The notes beneath the pieces are model-generated. The model was not told the DNA's origin and ran no database searches. It worked only from the letters and a program-made list of their open reading frames with translations. This document shows positions 6,949 through 14,489 of a stretch of 18,088 nt of DNA, piece after piece (position 1 is the stretch's first letter; each line of letters starts with the position of its first letter). This stretch comes from JBGPEQ01 sp035518775 (GTDB lineage: Bacteria > Pseudomonadota > Alphaproteobacteria > Dongiales > Dongiaceae): positions 1-18,088 of the forward strand of contig DATIXH010000104.1 of NCBI GenBank assembly GCA_035518775.1, given 5' to 3'. Made by a program: the position numbers and the translations under genes.

Positions 6949-6957
6949 CGCGGCCGC
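6937..6957. terminator. Hairpin between the convergent TPR gene and rpoH
   Basis: GCGGCCGCG (6937-6945) and CGCGGCCGC (6949-6957) are perfect 9-bp arms, and the three loop bases are the TAG stop codon of the TPR gene. It is 10 bp from the end of rpoH on the other strand, so it may serve both transcripts. There is no U-run, so intrinsic termination is uncertain; it may instead protect 3' ends. Confidence 0.45.
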
Positions 6958-6967
6958 CTGCTTCCCG

Positions 6968-7858
6968 CTAACTCGTCGTGCCCAGCCGCTGCTCCATGGC
7001 TTGGGCCTTGATGGCGCGCTGGAGCTTCTCGAAGGCGCGCACCTCGATCTGACGCACGCGTTCGCGGCTGATGCCGTACTCCTTCGAGAGGTCCTCGAGC
7101 GTGGTCGGCTCGTCCTTCAGCCGCCGCTCGGTGAGGATGTGGCGCTCGCGGGCGTTCAGGCTCTTCATCGCGTTGCTGAGCAGCTTGCGGCGCTTCGACA
7201 GCTCCTGCTGCTCGGCCAGCACGATCTCCTGGCTGTCGGTCTCGTCGACCAGCCAGTCCTGCCACTCGCCGTCGCCGTCGATCTTCAGCGGCGCGTTCAG
7301 CGAGTGGTCGGGCGCCGCCAGGCGCCGGTTCATGTTGACCACGTCCTCTTCGGTGACGTTGAGGTCGGTCGCGATCTTCTTCACGTTCTCCGGTGACAGG
7401 TCGCCCTCTTCGATCGCCTGCAGCTGGCCCTTCAGCTTGCGCAGGTTGAAGAACAGCTTCTTCTGCGCCGCCGTGGTGCCCATCTTCACCAGCGACCAGG
7501 AGTGCAGGATGTATTCTTGAATCGCGGCGCGGATCCACCACATGGCGTAGGTGGCCAGACGGAAGCCGCGATCGGGCTCGAAGCGCTTGACGGCCTGCAT
7601 CATGCCGACGTTGCCTTCGGAGATGAGTTCGCTCACCGGCAGGCCGTAGCCGCGGTAGCCCATGGCGATCTTGGCGACGAGACGCAGGTGACTGGTGACC
7701 AGCTGATGCGCGGCATCAGTATCGTTATGCTCGCGCCAGCGCTTGGCCAGCATGTACTCCTGATCCGGCTCCAGCATCGGAAAGGTACGGATCTCCTGGA
7801 GATAGCGCGCGAGATTGCTCTCACTCACGACCATCGGCAGGGTCTGTGCTCTTGCCAT
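6968..7858 (-). CDS. rpoH: Heat-shock sigma factor sigma-32 (RpoH)
   Basis: RNA polymerase sigma factor for heat-shock and protein-quality genes. The 296-residue product has all landmarks: region 2 with HLRLVAKIAMGYRGYGLPVSELISEGNVG and FRLATYAMWWIRAAIQEYI, the RpoH-specific box QKKLFFNLR at 132-140, and a region 4.2 helix-turn-helix TTLEDLSKEYGISRERVRQIE near the C-terminus. The start at 7858 (MARAQTLPMVV) has GGGAG six bases upstream; an earlier in-frame start would add 18 residues not typical of the family. It lies 123 bp downstream of rluD on the same strand, an arrangement common in alphaproteobacteria, with a candidate own promoter in the gap. Many alphaproteobacteria have a second rpoH elsewhere, so the copy number is unknown. 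Confidence 0.95.
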   Translation of the reverse strand: MARAQTLPMVVSESNLARYLQEIRTFPMLEPDQEYMLAKRWREHNDTDAAHQLVTSHLRLVAKIAMGYRGYGLPVSELISEGNVGMMQAVKRFEPDRGFRLATYAMWWIRAAIQEYILHSWSLVKMGTTAAQKKLFFNLRKLKGQLQAIEEGDLSPENVKKIATDLNVTEEDVVNMNRRLAAPDHSLNAPLKIDGDGEWQDWLVDETDSQEIVLAEQQELSKRRKLLSNAMKSLNARERHILTERRLKDEPTTLEDLSKEYGISRERVRQIEVRAFEKLQRAIKAQAMEQRLGTTS

Positions 7859-7918
7859 TGCGTTCTCCCACGACCACTGTCGGGCGTCAGCCCGAAGGCG
7901 GTCTTTTTGCACCTGCTA

Positions 7919-7948
7919 AGAATGGCCCGTTTCCACGAGAACGTCAAG
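7919..7948 (-). promoter_or_regulatory. Candidate rpoH promoter
   Basis: On the minus strand, CTTGACG (7948-7942), a 17-base spacer and CATTCT (7924-7919) precede rpoH. CTTGAC is compatible with a sigma-70 -35 and with the alphaproteobacterial sigma-32 -35 (CTTG-N17-type); GGGCCATTCTT is only a partial match to the sigma-32 -10. Autoregulation by RpoH is known in Caulobacter, and is possible here. Confidence 0.35.
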
Positions 7949-7975
7949 ATATTCAGACTAAATTAGTCCGAATTC

Positions 7976-7990
7976 GGTAACTTAGTTACC
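7976..7990. repeat. Short palindrome spanning the rluD stop codon
   Basis: GGTAAC (7976-7981) and GTTACC (7985-7990) flank TTA, which is the rluD TAA stop on the minus strand. A second odd palindrome, GACTAA-A-TTAGTC, lies at 7956-7968. Both fall between rluD and the rpoH promoter. They could be protein sites or weak 3' structures. Confidence 0.4.
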
Positions 7991-8962
7991 CTCTAGAACC
8001 TGTAACAACGCTTTCATATCGCTTGGTATTTCAGCCTCCCAACGGACCGGCTTCGCACTGCCCGGATGCCTGAATCCCAGCAGATAGGCGTGCAGCGCCT
8101 GCCGATGAAAGCGGCCTATCGCCGCTCTGGTTCCATGACTAAGAACACGCGAGCGCGCTTCCGTCATCCGCCCGTAGACCGGATCGCCCACCACCGGATG
8201 CCCGATGGCGGCCATATGCACGCGGATTTGATGGGTCCGCCCGGTGGCGAGGCGGCACTCCACGAGGCTGGCGGCCGCTCCCAGGCGGCGGAGCACCCGG
8301 TAGCGCGTCAGCGCCGCCTTGCCGCCGCGGGCGACGATGGCCATTTTCTTGCGGTTGGTCGGGTGACGGCCGATGCTGCCTCCGATCTCGCCGGCCGGCG
8401 GCGTCGGCACGCCCCACACGATCGCCAGATAGGCGCGCTCGATGTCGTGGGCGGCAAAGGCGGCGCTTAGGTCGCGATGGGTCCGGTCGTTCTTGGCCGC
8501 CACGATCAATCCGCTGGTGTCCTTGTCGAGCCGATGCACGATCCCCGGCCGGAGTTCGCCGCCGATACCTGACAGCGATGTGCCGCAATGGGCAATCAGA
8601 GCATTGACCAGCGTGCCGTCGGGATTGCCCGCCCCCGGATGGATCACCATGCCCGCGGGCTTGTTGACGACGATCAGGTCGGTGTCCTCATGGACGACAT
8701 CGAGGGCGATGGATTGCGCTTGCGGCCTGGCTGGCCGCGCCTCCGGCACTGTCAGCGTGAAGCTCTGGCCCGCTTTGACCCTGTGGGAGGGGTCGGCTAT
8801 GGTCGCGCCGTCGGCGGCGACATGGCCGGCCACGATCAGCGCCTTGACGCGGCTGCGCGAGAGATGGGGAAGATGCTGCGCCAACAACCGATCGAGCCGC
8901 GCGCCACCGTCCGCTGGCGCCGCGGTCACCTCGTATCGTCGGGCCGTCTCTGAGGCCGTCAT
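7982..8962 (-). CDS. rluD: 23S rRNA pseudouridine synthase, RluD family
   Basis: Converts specific uridines of helix 69 in 23S rRNA (1911, 1915, 1917 in E. coli numbering) to pseudouridine during large-subunit assembly. The 326-residue protein has an N-terminal S4 RNA-binding domain (about 20-75, RLDRLLAQHLPHLSRSRVK) and the RluA-type catalytic domain: DLIVVNKPAGMVIHPG at 95-110, RPGIVHRLDKDTSG with catalytic Asp146, ATGRTHQIRVHM, and IGHPVVGDPVYG. The start is ATG at 8960-8962; an upstream in-frame TTG at 8992 would overlap the divergent gene and has no support. The Shine-Dalgarno is weak. It lies upstream of rpoH on the same strand, and the divergent small membrane gene begins 21 bp away. 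Confidence 0.93.
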   Translation of the reverse strand: MTASETARRYEVTAAPADGGARLDRLLAQHLPHLSRSRVKALIVAGHVAADGATIADPSHRVKAGQSFTLTVPEARPARPQAQSIALDVVHEDTDLIVVNKPAGMVIHPGAGNPDGTLVNALIAHCGTSLSGIGGELRPGIVHRLDKDTSGLIVAAKNDRTHRDLSAAFAAHDIERAYLAIVWGVPTPPAGEIGGSIGRHPTNRKKMAIVARGGKAALTRYRVLRRLGAAASLVECRLATGRTHQIRVHMAAIGHPVVGDPVYGRMTEARSRVLSHGTRAAIGRFHRQALHAYLLGFRHPGSAKPVRWEAEIPSDMKALLQVLEGN

Positions 8963-8983
8963 CGTAACCCAAGACCACGTCGA

Positions 8984-9322
8984 ATGATGCAAGCCGCCAA
9001 TGCCGACACGCGCAATATGAAGCCCCTCGTGGCGCTCGTCATCATCATGGGCGTCCTGATTGTGGTCGGGTTGGTGGTCGTCGTGGTGGCGATTGTCAAC
9101 CGGATGAGCGGCACCACTCCAGCCACGGTAAGTGCAGCACGGCTATCGTTCGGAACCGTCGACCTGCCGGTGCCGGCAGGCTGCCAGGTCATGGAGACCA
9201 CCACGGCCGATGAGCGGCTGATCCTGCGGCTCGGCAGCGCCGATCGTTGTAGTCAAGTGCTGATCGTCGACATGGCAAGCGGTAGGCTGCTGGGGACGCT
9301 CCGGATCGTCCCGACCCAATAG
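8984..9322 (+). CDS. Small single-pass membrane protein, DUF6476-like
   Basis: A 112-residue protein with one transmembrane helix (about residues 14-38, LVALVIIMGVLIVVGLVVVVVAIV) followed by a roughly 70-residue domain containing VDLPVPAGCQVMETT and LIVDMASGRLLGTLRI, where a short beta-rich fold is likely. Its size, topology and position beside rluD match the small DUF6476 proteins of alphaproteobacteria; the function is unknown. Starts at 8984, 8987 or 9017 are all possible because none has a clear Shine-Dalgarno; the first gives a positive-inside topology with the C-terminal domain in the periplasm. It is divergent from rluD with only 21 bp between starts, so their promoters must overlap one another or the coding ends. 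Confidence 0.6.
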   Translation: MMQAANADTRNMKPLVALVIIMGVLIVVGLVVVVVAIVNRMSGTTPATVSAARLSFGTVDLPVPAGCQVMETTTADERLILRLGSADRCSQVLIVDMASGRLLGTLRIVPTQ

Positions 9323-9416
9323 CGGGGGTGGACGGCACGAAGGCCTCAAATCGGCCGTCATTCCGGGCGATCCGTCCGAGCCTCGCGCACACTTCGCCGG
9401 AACAGGCGGTGATGTT

Positions 9417-10151
9417 ATGAACGCTGTCCTCGTCGGGTGTATTGTTCTTGCGGCCTCTTGCCGGGGGGCCGCAGCAGATCCCATCCTGTGGCCGTGCCAA
9501 TCCGGCGATTTCGGCTATGAGCCCGGAGTCGAGCGAACGATTGGCAACGCTCTCGGCGCCGAGCCCGAACTCTCCGTCATCATCTATCCGTCGTTTGTCC
9601 CGGAGTGGGGGATCGCCCTCGTGCGCGATGGCGAGGAGCCGTCCGTCGTGCTCACCCAATTCACAAGCTCCTACTGGGCGAGCGGATGGGTGCGTATCGA
9701 CGAGCAGGATGCCACCAACTCTACCCCCCGCCATCGACCGGTCGTCACTAAGTGGAGCAATGAACAGGATCAGCTGCCGGAGCGCTGGGCCTGGGATGCC
9801 GACGTAGCCCATGCGAGTGTGAGCATGGCAAGGACACCCGTGTCTGCTGCTCTCGCGGCGCGGTTGCAAGAGGTGTGGGATGCCGCCATGGCCGGCATCG
9901 GCCCGCGCGACATGACCAGCATGGGAGTTGACGGCGTCAGCTATCAGTTTCAGGTCGGTGTGCATTCCTGCGGCGCGACGTGGTCACCCCGCAAGGAAGC
10001 CATACCCGGCAAACTGGTATCCCTGGTCGAGCAGCTTCGATTGCTCGTCCAGTCACCCGCGAAACCAGATGCGAGCCTGCGCGAGAAGAACGCTCTCGCC
10101 GCCGCCTGGGAATTCCTGAAGGCGTTCGACGGGCGCGCGCAGGCGCCGTAG
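9417..10151 (+). CDS. Secreted protein of unknown function
   Basis: Not recognised as a named family. The 244-residue product begins with a signal peptide (MNAVLVGCIVLAASCRGAAA, cleavage before DPILWPC) and has two cysteines in the mature part, Cys27 and Cys185, likely a disulfide in the periplasm. The C-terminal part, GVDGVSYQFQVG then CGATWSPRKEAIPGKLVSLVEQLR (170-208), has the layout D-G-x-x-Y-x-F ... G-x-T-W-S-P ... L-x-x-L-x-x-x-L that recurs in small secreted proteobacterial proteins of unknown role. Codon choice is a little less GC-biased than in its neighbours. It starts 94 bp after the membrane protein and 76 bp before the threonine aldolase on the same strand. A weak GGTGATG precedes the start. 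Confidence 0.6.
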   Translation: MNAVLVGCIVLAASCRGAAADPILWPCQSGDFGYEPGVERTIGNALGAEPELSVIIYPSFVPEWGIALVRDGEEPSVVLTQFTSSYWASGWVRIDEQDATNSTPRHRPVVTKWSNEQDQLPERWAWDADVAHASVSMARTPVSAALAARLQEVWDAAMAGIGPRDMTSMGVDGVSYQFQVGVHSCGATWSPRKEAIPGKLVSLVEQLRLLVQSPAKPDASLREKNALAAAWEFLKAFDGRAQAP

Positions 10152-10227
10152 ATCACGACTTGCCGCTTGCCCTGGCGCTCCGGCTGCGGGACAAGAAGCG
10201 GCCGCGAGACGAACAGGTGGGGATGGC

Positions 10228-11277
10228 ATGAACTTCTGCAGTGACAATGTCACCGGCGTTGCGCCGGAAATCATGGCGGCGCTTGCGGCTGCCAATCATG
10301 GCGCCGCCATGGGCTACGGCAACGATGATATCACGCGGCGCGTCGAGAAGCTGGTCCGCGACCTGTTCGAGACCGACGCGGCGGTGTTTCCGGTTGCCAC
10401 GGGTACGGCTGCCAATGCGTTGGCGCTGTCGGTGATGGTGCCGTCCTATGGCGCCCTCTTCTGTCACGAGTCGGCGCACATCAATGTCGACGAGTGCGGC
10501 GCGCCAGAGCTTTTCACCGGGGGTGCCAAGCTCGTCGACCTGCCGGGCGCCGGCGGCAAGCTCGACGCCGCCTTGATCCTCGATGAGCTGGGCAAGGGCA
10601 TGCAAGGCAACGTCCACAACGCCCAGCCCGCCGCGGTGAGCCTGACCCAGGCGACGGAGGCCGGAACGGTCTACAAACCGGCTGAGGTGCGCGAGATCGC
10701 CGAGCTGGCCCATAAGTACAAGCTAAAGGTTCATATGGACGGCACGCGCTTTGCCAACGCCGTCGCAGGCCTCGGCTGCGCGCCGGCAGAGGTGAGCTGG
10801 CGGGCCGGGGTCGACGTCCTGTCCCTGGGCGGCACGAAGAACGGTGCCATGGGGGCCGAAGCGATCATTTTCTTCGACCGTGCGCTGGCTGCGAGTTTCG
10901 GCTTTCATCGCAAGCGCGGCGGCCATCTCTTCTCGAAAATGCGGTTCGTCAGCGCTCAGCTTGAGGCGCTGCTTAAGGACGGTCTGTGGCTGCGTCACGC
11001 GTCCCATGCCAATCGCATGGCGCGGCGACTGGCCGACGGTCTCGGCAGCCTGCCCGGCGTCGAGATTCTCAATCCAGTCGAAGCCAATCTGCTTTTTGTA
11101 CGCATGCCCGGAGCGGCCTTGGCAGGACTGGAGACCGACGGCTTCAGGTTCTATCGCGAAGGCGGGCCGGCGACGATCCGGCTCGTTGCTGCCTTCAACA
11201 CTGATTCTGCGCAAGTCGACGCTTTCATTGCCAGCGCGAGGCAGCATTTGGCCACGGCGAACTCGTCGGCAGCCTGA
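10228..11277 (+). CDS. ltaE: Low-specificity L-threonine aldolase
   Basis: A PLP enzyme that splits L-threonine and L-allo-threonine to glycine and acetaldehyde in the cytosol. The 349-residue length is normal. Seen: FCSDNVTGVAPEIMAAL at the N-terminus, MGYGNDDITRRVE at 28-40, PVATGTAANALAL, CHESAHINVDECGAPE with the PLP-stacking histidine near 84, KVHMDGTRFANAV with Asp171, and LGGTKNGAMGAEAI with the Schiff-base Lys204. The start is supported by GGTGGGG six bases upstream. It follows the secreted protein after 76 bp and converges on the flavin reductase gene. Assignment to the beta-eliminating lyase family is firm; exact stereospecificity cannot be read from sequence. Confidence 0.9.
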   Translation: MNFCSDNVTGVAPEIMAALAAANHGAAMGYGNDDITRRVEKLVRDLFETDAAVFPVATGTAANALALSVMVPSYGALFCHESAHINVDECGAPELFTGGAKLVDLPGAGGKLDAALILDELGKGMQGNVHNAQPAAVSLTQATEAGTVYKPAEVREIAELAHKYKLKVHMDGTRFANAVAGLGCAPAEVSWRAGVDVLSLGGTKNGAMGAEAIIFFDRALAASFGFHRKRGGHLFSKMRFVSAQLEALLKDGLWLRHASHANRMARRLADGLGSLPGVEILNPVEANLLFVRMPGAALAGLETDGFRFYREGGPATIRLVAAFNTDSAQVDAFIASARQHLATANSSAA

Positions 11278-11364
11278 GACTCGAGACGAACCTGCGAGCC
11301 CGGTGCAAGCGGCGGTGCGATTGCCGTGGTTCGTGGAGGCCATTGGCGGAGGCATGGCCGCGGC

Positions 11365-11985
11365 TCAATCGGGACGTAGCATGCGGAAAGAGTCGTCAAC
11401 GCTCGCATAGAGCGAATAGCCGAGCCGCGCGATCGGCTGTACGCTCACGATGTCGACGCGGCCGTCCTTGATCAGGGCATCGTCGATGTGGATTCCCACC
11501 ACCCGGCCGATGACGAGCGCCTGCCGCTCGGCCTGATCCCAGGTCGGCAGGTCGATGATCTGCAGCAAGCGGCATTCGAGCTGCGCCGGGCTCTCGGCGA
11601 CGCGCGGCGGCTTGACCAGCCGCGCCGGCGCCGGCGTGAGACCGGCGGCACGCATCTCGTCGACGCCCGCCGGCAGGCGGGCCGAGGTCTCGTTCATCTG
11701 TTCGCGCAGGGCGTAGGTGGCGAGATTGCACACGAACTCCCGCGTCGCCGTCACATTGGCAAGCGTATCCTTGATCGGCCGATCGGGCTTGCGCCCTTGG
11801 GGCGCGAACGCGACGCAAGGCGGGGAATCGCCGACCGCGTTGAAGAAGCTGAAAGGCGCCAGATTGACGCTGCCATCCGTGCTGATGCTGGTGATCCAGC
11901 CGATCGGTCGCGGCACCACCAGACTCTTGAAGGGATCGATCGGCAGCGGCAGCGCCTGCGGATCGGCGCTCGGCTCGTAGAACAT
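11365..11985 (-). CDS. Flavin reductase-like FMN-binding protein (flavoredoxin type)
   Basis: A 206-residue split-barrel flavin-binding protein. The N-terminal half has the family signature PRPIGWITSISTDGSVNLAPFSFFNAVGDSPPCVAF at 25-60, binding FMN phosphate and ring, followed by KDTLANVTATREFVCNLA. Members are flavin reductases feeding monooxygenases, flavoredoxins, or proteins of unknown substrate. The true start is the ATG at 11985 with GGGA about nine bases upstream; longer open frame to 12252 overlaps the regulator gene and is not coding. It lies 41 bp behind the GntR regulator on the same strand, so the two are probably one transcript. No monooxygenase is in the window for it to serve. 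Confidence 0.82.
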   Translation of the reverse strand: MFYEPSADPQALPLPIDPFKSLVVPRPIGWITSISTDGSVNLAPFSFFNAVGDSPPCVAFAPQGRKPDRPIKDTLANVTATREFVCNLATYALREQMNETSARLPAGVDEMRAAGLTPAPARLVKPPRVAESPAQLECRLLQIIDLPTWDQAERQALVIGRVVGIHIDDALIKDGRVDIVSVQPIARLGYSLYASVDDSFRMLRPD

Positions 11986-12026
11986 GGGAGGCGCTTCCCT
12001 GGTTGCGGGAGGAGGGGACTTGGCGG

Positions 12027-12776
12027 CTAGTGAAACAGCTCGCCGTGCTTTTTCAACAGGATCGTGATGCGGGCGTAGGCGTCGTCGAGATGATGGCTCA
12101 AGGCCTTGACGCTTGCGTCCGGGTCGTGTCGCGCCAGGGCCGCCACGACGGCGCGGTGCTGCGCCAGCACGCGCGCGCTCTGGCCCGGCAGCGGCGCGCT
12201 CAAGTGACGCACCCGGTCGAGCTGCGCCTTCGCGCCGCTGATGACGCGCCACAGGCGCGGCAGGCCGCTCAGCTCGTTGATGGCGCGGTGGAACTGATCG
12301 TCGTAGGCGATGAACTCCTCGTAGCTGTTGCGCTTGCCCGCCCGTTCCTGCAGCGCCAGCAGGTCGCTGAGCCGCTCGATGGCGGCGGCATCGGCGCGCT
12401 GCGCCGCCAGCCTGACGGCCTCGATCTCGAGCGCGCGCCGGATCACGCGCCCCTCCTCGAGCTGCAGGCGGTCGATGAGCGCGACGAACGTGCCCGATTG
12501 CGGCTTGATCGTGACGAGCCCCTCGTCGGCAAGTTGCCGCAGGGCGTCGCGCACGGGCGTGCGGGAGATGCAGAGCTGGTCGGTGATCTGCTTCTCGATG
12601 ATCGTCGCGCCCGGCGGAAGGCGGAGCGTGATGATGGACTGGCGCAGGAGCCGGTAGACCTGCTCCGGGATCGGCTGGCCGCGGTCGATCTGGGCGGCCG
12701 CCGGCAGCGGCGGCGCGGCACGGGGTCGCTCTGCCCGTAGGTTGGCAGCAAGTCGCCTGCCGGCGTCTCCAGCCAT
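12027..12776 (-). CDS. GntR-family regulator, FadR/FCD subfamily
   Basis: A 249-residue transcription factor. A winged helix-turn-helix spans about 35-100 (PIPEQVYRLLRQSIITLRLPPG, EKQITDQLCISRTPVRDALRQLADEGLV, QSGTFVA), and the C-terminal helical FCD domain (about 108-240) holds the ligand or metal pocket, with YDDQFHRAI, QHRAVVAAL and LSHHLDDA supplying the usual Asp and His residues. About 34 residues of Ala/Arg/Pro-rich sequence precede the DNA-binding domain. ATG at 12774-12776 is preferred; a TTG at 12815 would add 13 residues but overlaps the divergent promoter. It is transcribed away from the ABC importer, sharing 161 bp, and probably controls it together with its own flavin reductase partner. 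The effector is unknown. Confidence 0.88.
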   Translation of the reverse strand: MAGDAGRRLAANLRAERPRAAPPLPAAAQIDRGQPIPEQVYRLLRQSIITLRLPPGATIIEKQITDQLCISRTPVRDALRQLADEGLVTIKPQSGTFVALIDRLQLEEGRVIRRALEIEAVRLAAQRADAAAIERLSDLLALQERAGKRNSYEEFIAYDDQFHRAINELSGLPRLWRVISGAKAQLDRVRHLSAPLPGQSARVLAQHRAVVAALARHDPDASVKALSHHLDDAYARITILLKKHGELFH

Positions 12777-12802
12777 CTCCGCGTCTCGCTTGTCGTCTCG
12801 CG

Positions 12803-12833
12803 TTGACAGGGACAACTAGAATATTAGTATATT
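12803..12833 (+). promoter_or_regulatory. Importer promoter overlapped by a candidate GntR operator
   Basis: TTGACA at 12803-12808 is followed by TAGTAT at 12825-12830 (16-bp spacer) or TATATT at 12828-12833 (19 bp). The -10 region is part of an AT-rich dyad, AATAT-TAGT-ATATT (12820-12833), which partly overlaps a second dyad ACTA-N6-TAGT (12815-12828). These are conspicuous in otherwise GC-rich sequence. A repressor bound here would block the importer promoter. The 5' leader to the binding-protein gene would be about 100 nt. Confidence 0.5.
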
Positions 12834-12937
12834 TGCTCTATGGCCAGCCCGGCGGAATGCCAACGCCAGCCGTCGGCGCGGCCGCTTGTCGGTTCGGGGC
12901 GAACTGCCTCCGGCGCCGACGCAACAGGGAGGACATC

Positions 12938-14422
12938 ATGAAGCAGTGGAAACGACTGGGCTTGGCGGTCGCGCTCTCGGCGGCCTGCGGCGCGCTCGGA
13001 ATGGCCGGACCGGCCGCGGCGGGAAAGTATGACGGCGTCACCGTCAACGTCGTGACGTTCACCGGGCCGCAGATCGCGGAGCCGCTGCAGCGGCGCGCGC
13101 CTGATTTTCAGAAGCTGACCGGCGCCAAGATCAACGTCATCACGGTGCCGTTCTCCGACTTCTATACGAAGCTGCTGAGCGATTTCGCCACCGGCACCAA
13201 CAGCTACGACGCCGCCGTGTTCGCGCCGCAGTGGATGGTCGACTTCATCGAGCCCGGCTACCTCCAGGACATCACCGCTCAGGTGAAGTCCGACGCCGCC
13301 CTGAAGTGGGACGATATCGGGCCGTTCTTCCGCGACTTCAGCGCCACCTATAACGGCAAGGTCTACACCATCCCGCTCGATGGCGACTTCCAGATGGTCT
13401 ACTACCGCAGCGACCTGCTGAAGCAGGCCAACATGGCGCCGCCCAAGACCTGGGACGACTACATCGCCATCGCCAAGGCCTTCCAGGGCAAGGATCTCGA
13501 CGGCGACGGCAAGCCCGACTACGGCTCCTGCATCGCCAAGAAGCGCAGCGCGCAATCCTACTGGATGGTGCTCTCCGTCGCCGGCGGCTTCCTGCAGAGC
13601 AAGGGCACGGGCCAGGGCCTGTTCTTCGATACCGACACGATGGCGCCGCTGGTGAACAACGAGGCCTTCAAGGCGGCCCTCAAGGTCTATGTCGAGACGA
13701 CCAAGTACGCGCCGCCCGATGAGATCAACCTCGACGTCGGCGATACGCGCGCGCTCTTCACCAGCGGCCGCTGCGCGCTGACCCTCGACTGGGGCGACAT
13801 CGGCACGCTGGCCATCGATCCCACGACCTCGAAGGTGAACGACAAGGTCGGCGCGGTCGTCCTGCCGGGCTCCCCGAAGGTGCTGGACCGCGCCTCCGGC
13901 AAGCTGGTCGACTGCACGAAGGACACCTGCCCCTACGCGATCGACGGCATCAACCACGCCCCGTTCGCGGCTTTCGGCGGCTGGTCCGGCGCCATCAACG
14001 CGGCCAAGGACCAGAAGATCAAGGACGCGGCCTATGACTTCCTGTCGTACATGAGCCAGCCGGAGCAGGCGAACGTCGACGTCACCATCGGCAAGACCGG
14101 CTTCAATCCCTACCGGGTCTCGCAGTTCGAGAACTTGGACCTCTGGATCAAGGCGGGGATGAGCAAGGCGGCGGCCGAGAACTACCTGGGCGCCATCAAG
14201 GACAGCCTCAACAGCCCGAACATGGTGCTCGACCTGCGCGTGCCGCAGAACCAGCGCTACGAGCAGGTGGTGCTCGACACCGCGGTGGCACGCCTCCTGG
14301 CCGGCGAGCTCGACATCGACAAGACGGCGGCCGAGATCGAGACCGGCTGGAACGAGGCCACCGAGGAGCTCGGCAAGGACGCCCAGCTGAAGGCCTATCG
14401 CGCCGCGCTCGGCCTGAAGTAA
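12938..14422 (+). CDS. ABC importer periplasmic substrate-binding protein (family 1)
   Basis: A 494-residue extracellular solute-binding protein of the carbohydrate-type family 1, delivering its ligand to the permeases encoded next. Signal peptide at 1-28 (MKQWKRLGLAVALSAACGA to GPAAA before GKYDG). Typical elements: VVTFTGPQIAEPLQRRAPDFQKLTGAKINVITVPFSDFYTKL, YDAAVFAPQWMVDFIEPGYLQDIT, YTIPLDGDFQMVYYRSDLL, PKTWDDYIAIAKAF, and ALTLDWGDIG. Residues 186-194, DLDGDGKPD, form an EF-hand-like calcium loop. The ATG at 12938 has GGGAGG five bases upstream; the longer open frame from 12803 starts in the promoter. The ligand is not predictable; it is longer than the common 420-440-residue sugar binders. 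A hairpin at 14448-14474 separates it from the permease genes and may favour its higher expression. Confidence 0.9.
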   Translation: MKQWKRLGLAVALSAACGALGMAGPAAAGKYDGVTVNVVTFTGPQIAEPLQRRAPDFQKLTGAKINVITVPFSDFYTKLLSDFATGTNSYDAAVFAPQWMVDFIEPGYLQDITAQVKSDAALKWDDIGPFFRDFSATYNGKVYTIPLDGDFQMVYYRSDLLKQANMAPPKTWDDYIAIAKAFQGKDLDGDGKPDYGSCIAKKRSAQSYWMVLSVAGGFLQSKGTGQGLFFDTDTMAPLVNNEAFKAALKVYVETTKYAPPDEINLDVGDTRALFTSGRCALTLDWGDIGTLAIDPTTSKVNDKVGAVVLPGSPKVLDRASGKLVDCTKDTCPYAIDGINHAPFAAFGGWSGAINAAKDQKIKDAAYDFLSYMSQPEQANVDVTIGKTGFNPYRVSQFENLDLWIKAGMSKAAAENYLGAIKDSLNSPNMVLDLRVPQNQRYEQVVLDTAVARLLAGELDIDKTAAEIETGWNEATEELGKDAQLKAYRAALGLK

Positions 14423-14447
14423 GCTCGGCAGCGGTTTCACTGCGTTC

Positions 14448-14474
14448 GTAGGGGCGGCCGGGGGCCGCCCCTAC
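14448..14474. repeat. REP-like hairpin between binding protein and permease genes
   Basis: Perfect 12-bp arms GTAGGGGCGGCC (14448-14459) and GGCCGCCCCTAC (14463-14474) with a GGG loop, in the 67-bp gap of the operon. It is related to the repeat at 1221-1289 (shared GTAGGGGCG-CC arms). Hairpins in this position in importer operons commonly stabilise the upstream mRNA or reduce read-through, giving more binding protein than permease. Confidence 0.85.
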
Positions 14475-14489
14475 AGCTGTCGGGTGCGT

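Noticed and set aside
8963..8992. TTG start extending rluD by 10 residues
   Set aside because: No Shine-Dalgarno, not typical of the family, and it overlaps the divergent gene start.
12777..12815. TTG start extending the GntR regulator by 13 residues
   Set aside because: It would place the start codon within the divergent promoter region; the ATG at 12776 suffices for the full domain.
12824..14440. Minus-strand open frame of 538 codons opposite the binding-protein gene
   Set aside because: Shadow of the plus-strand gene, which has signal peptide, Shine-Dalgarno and family motifs.
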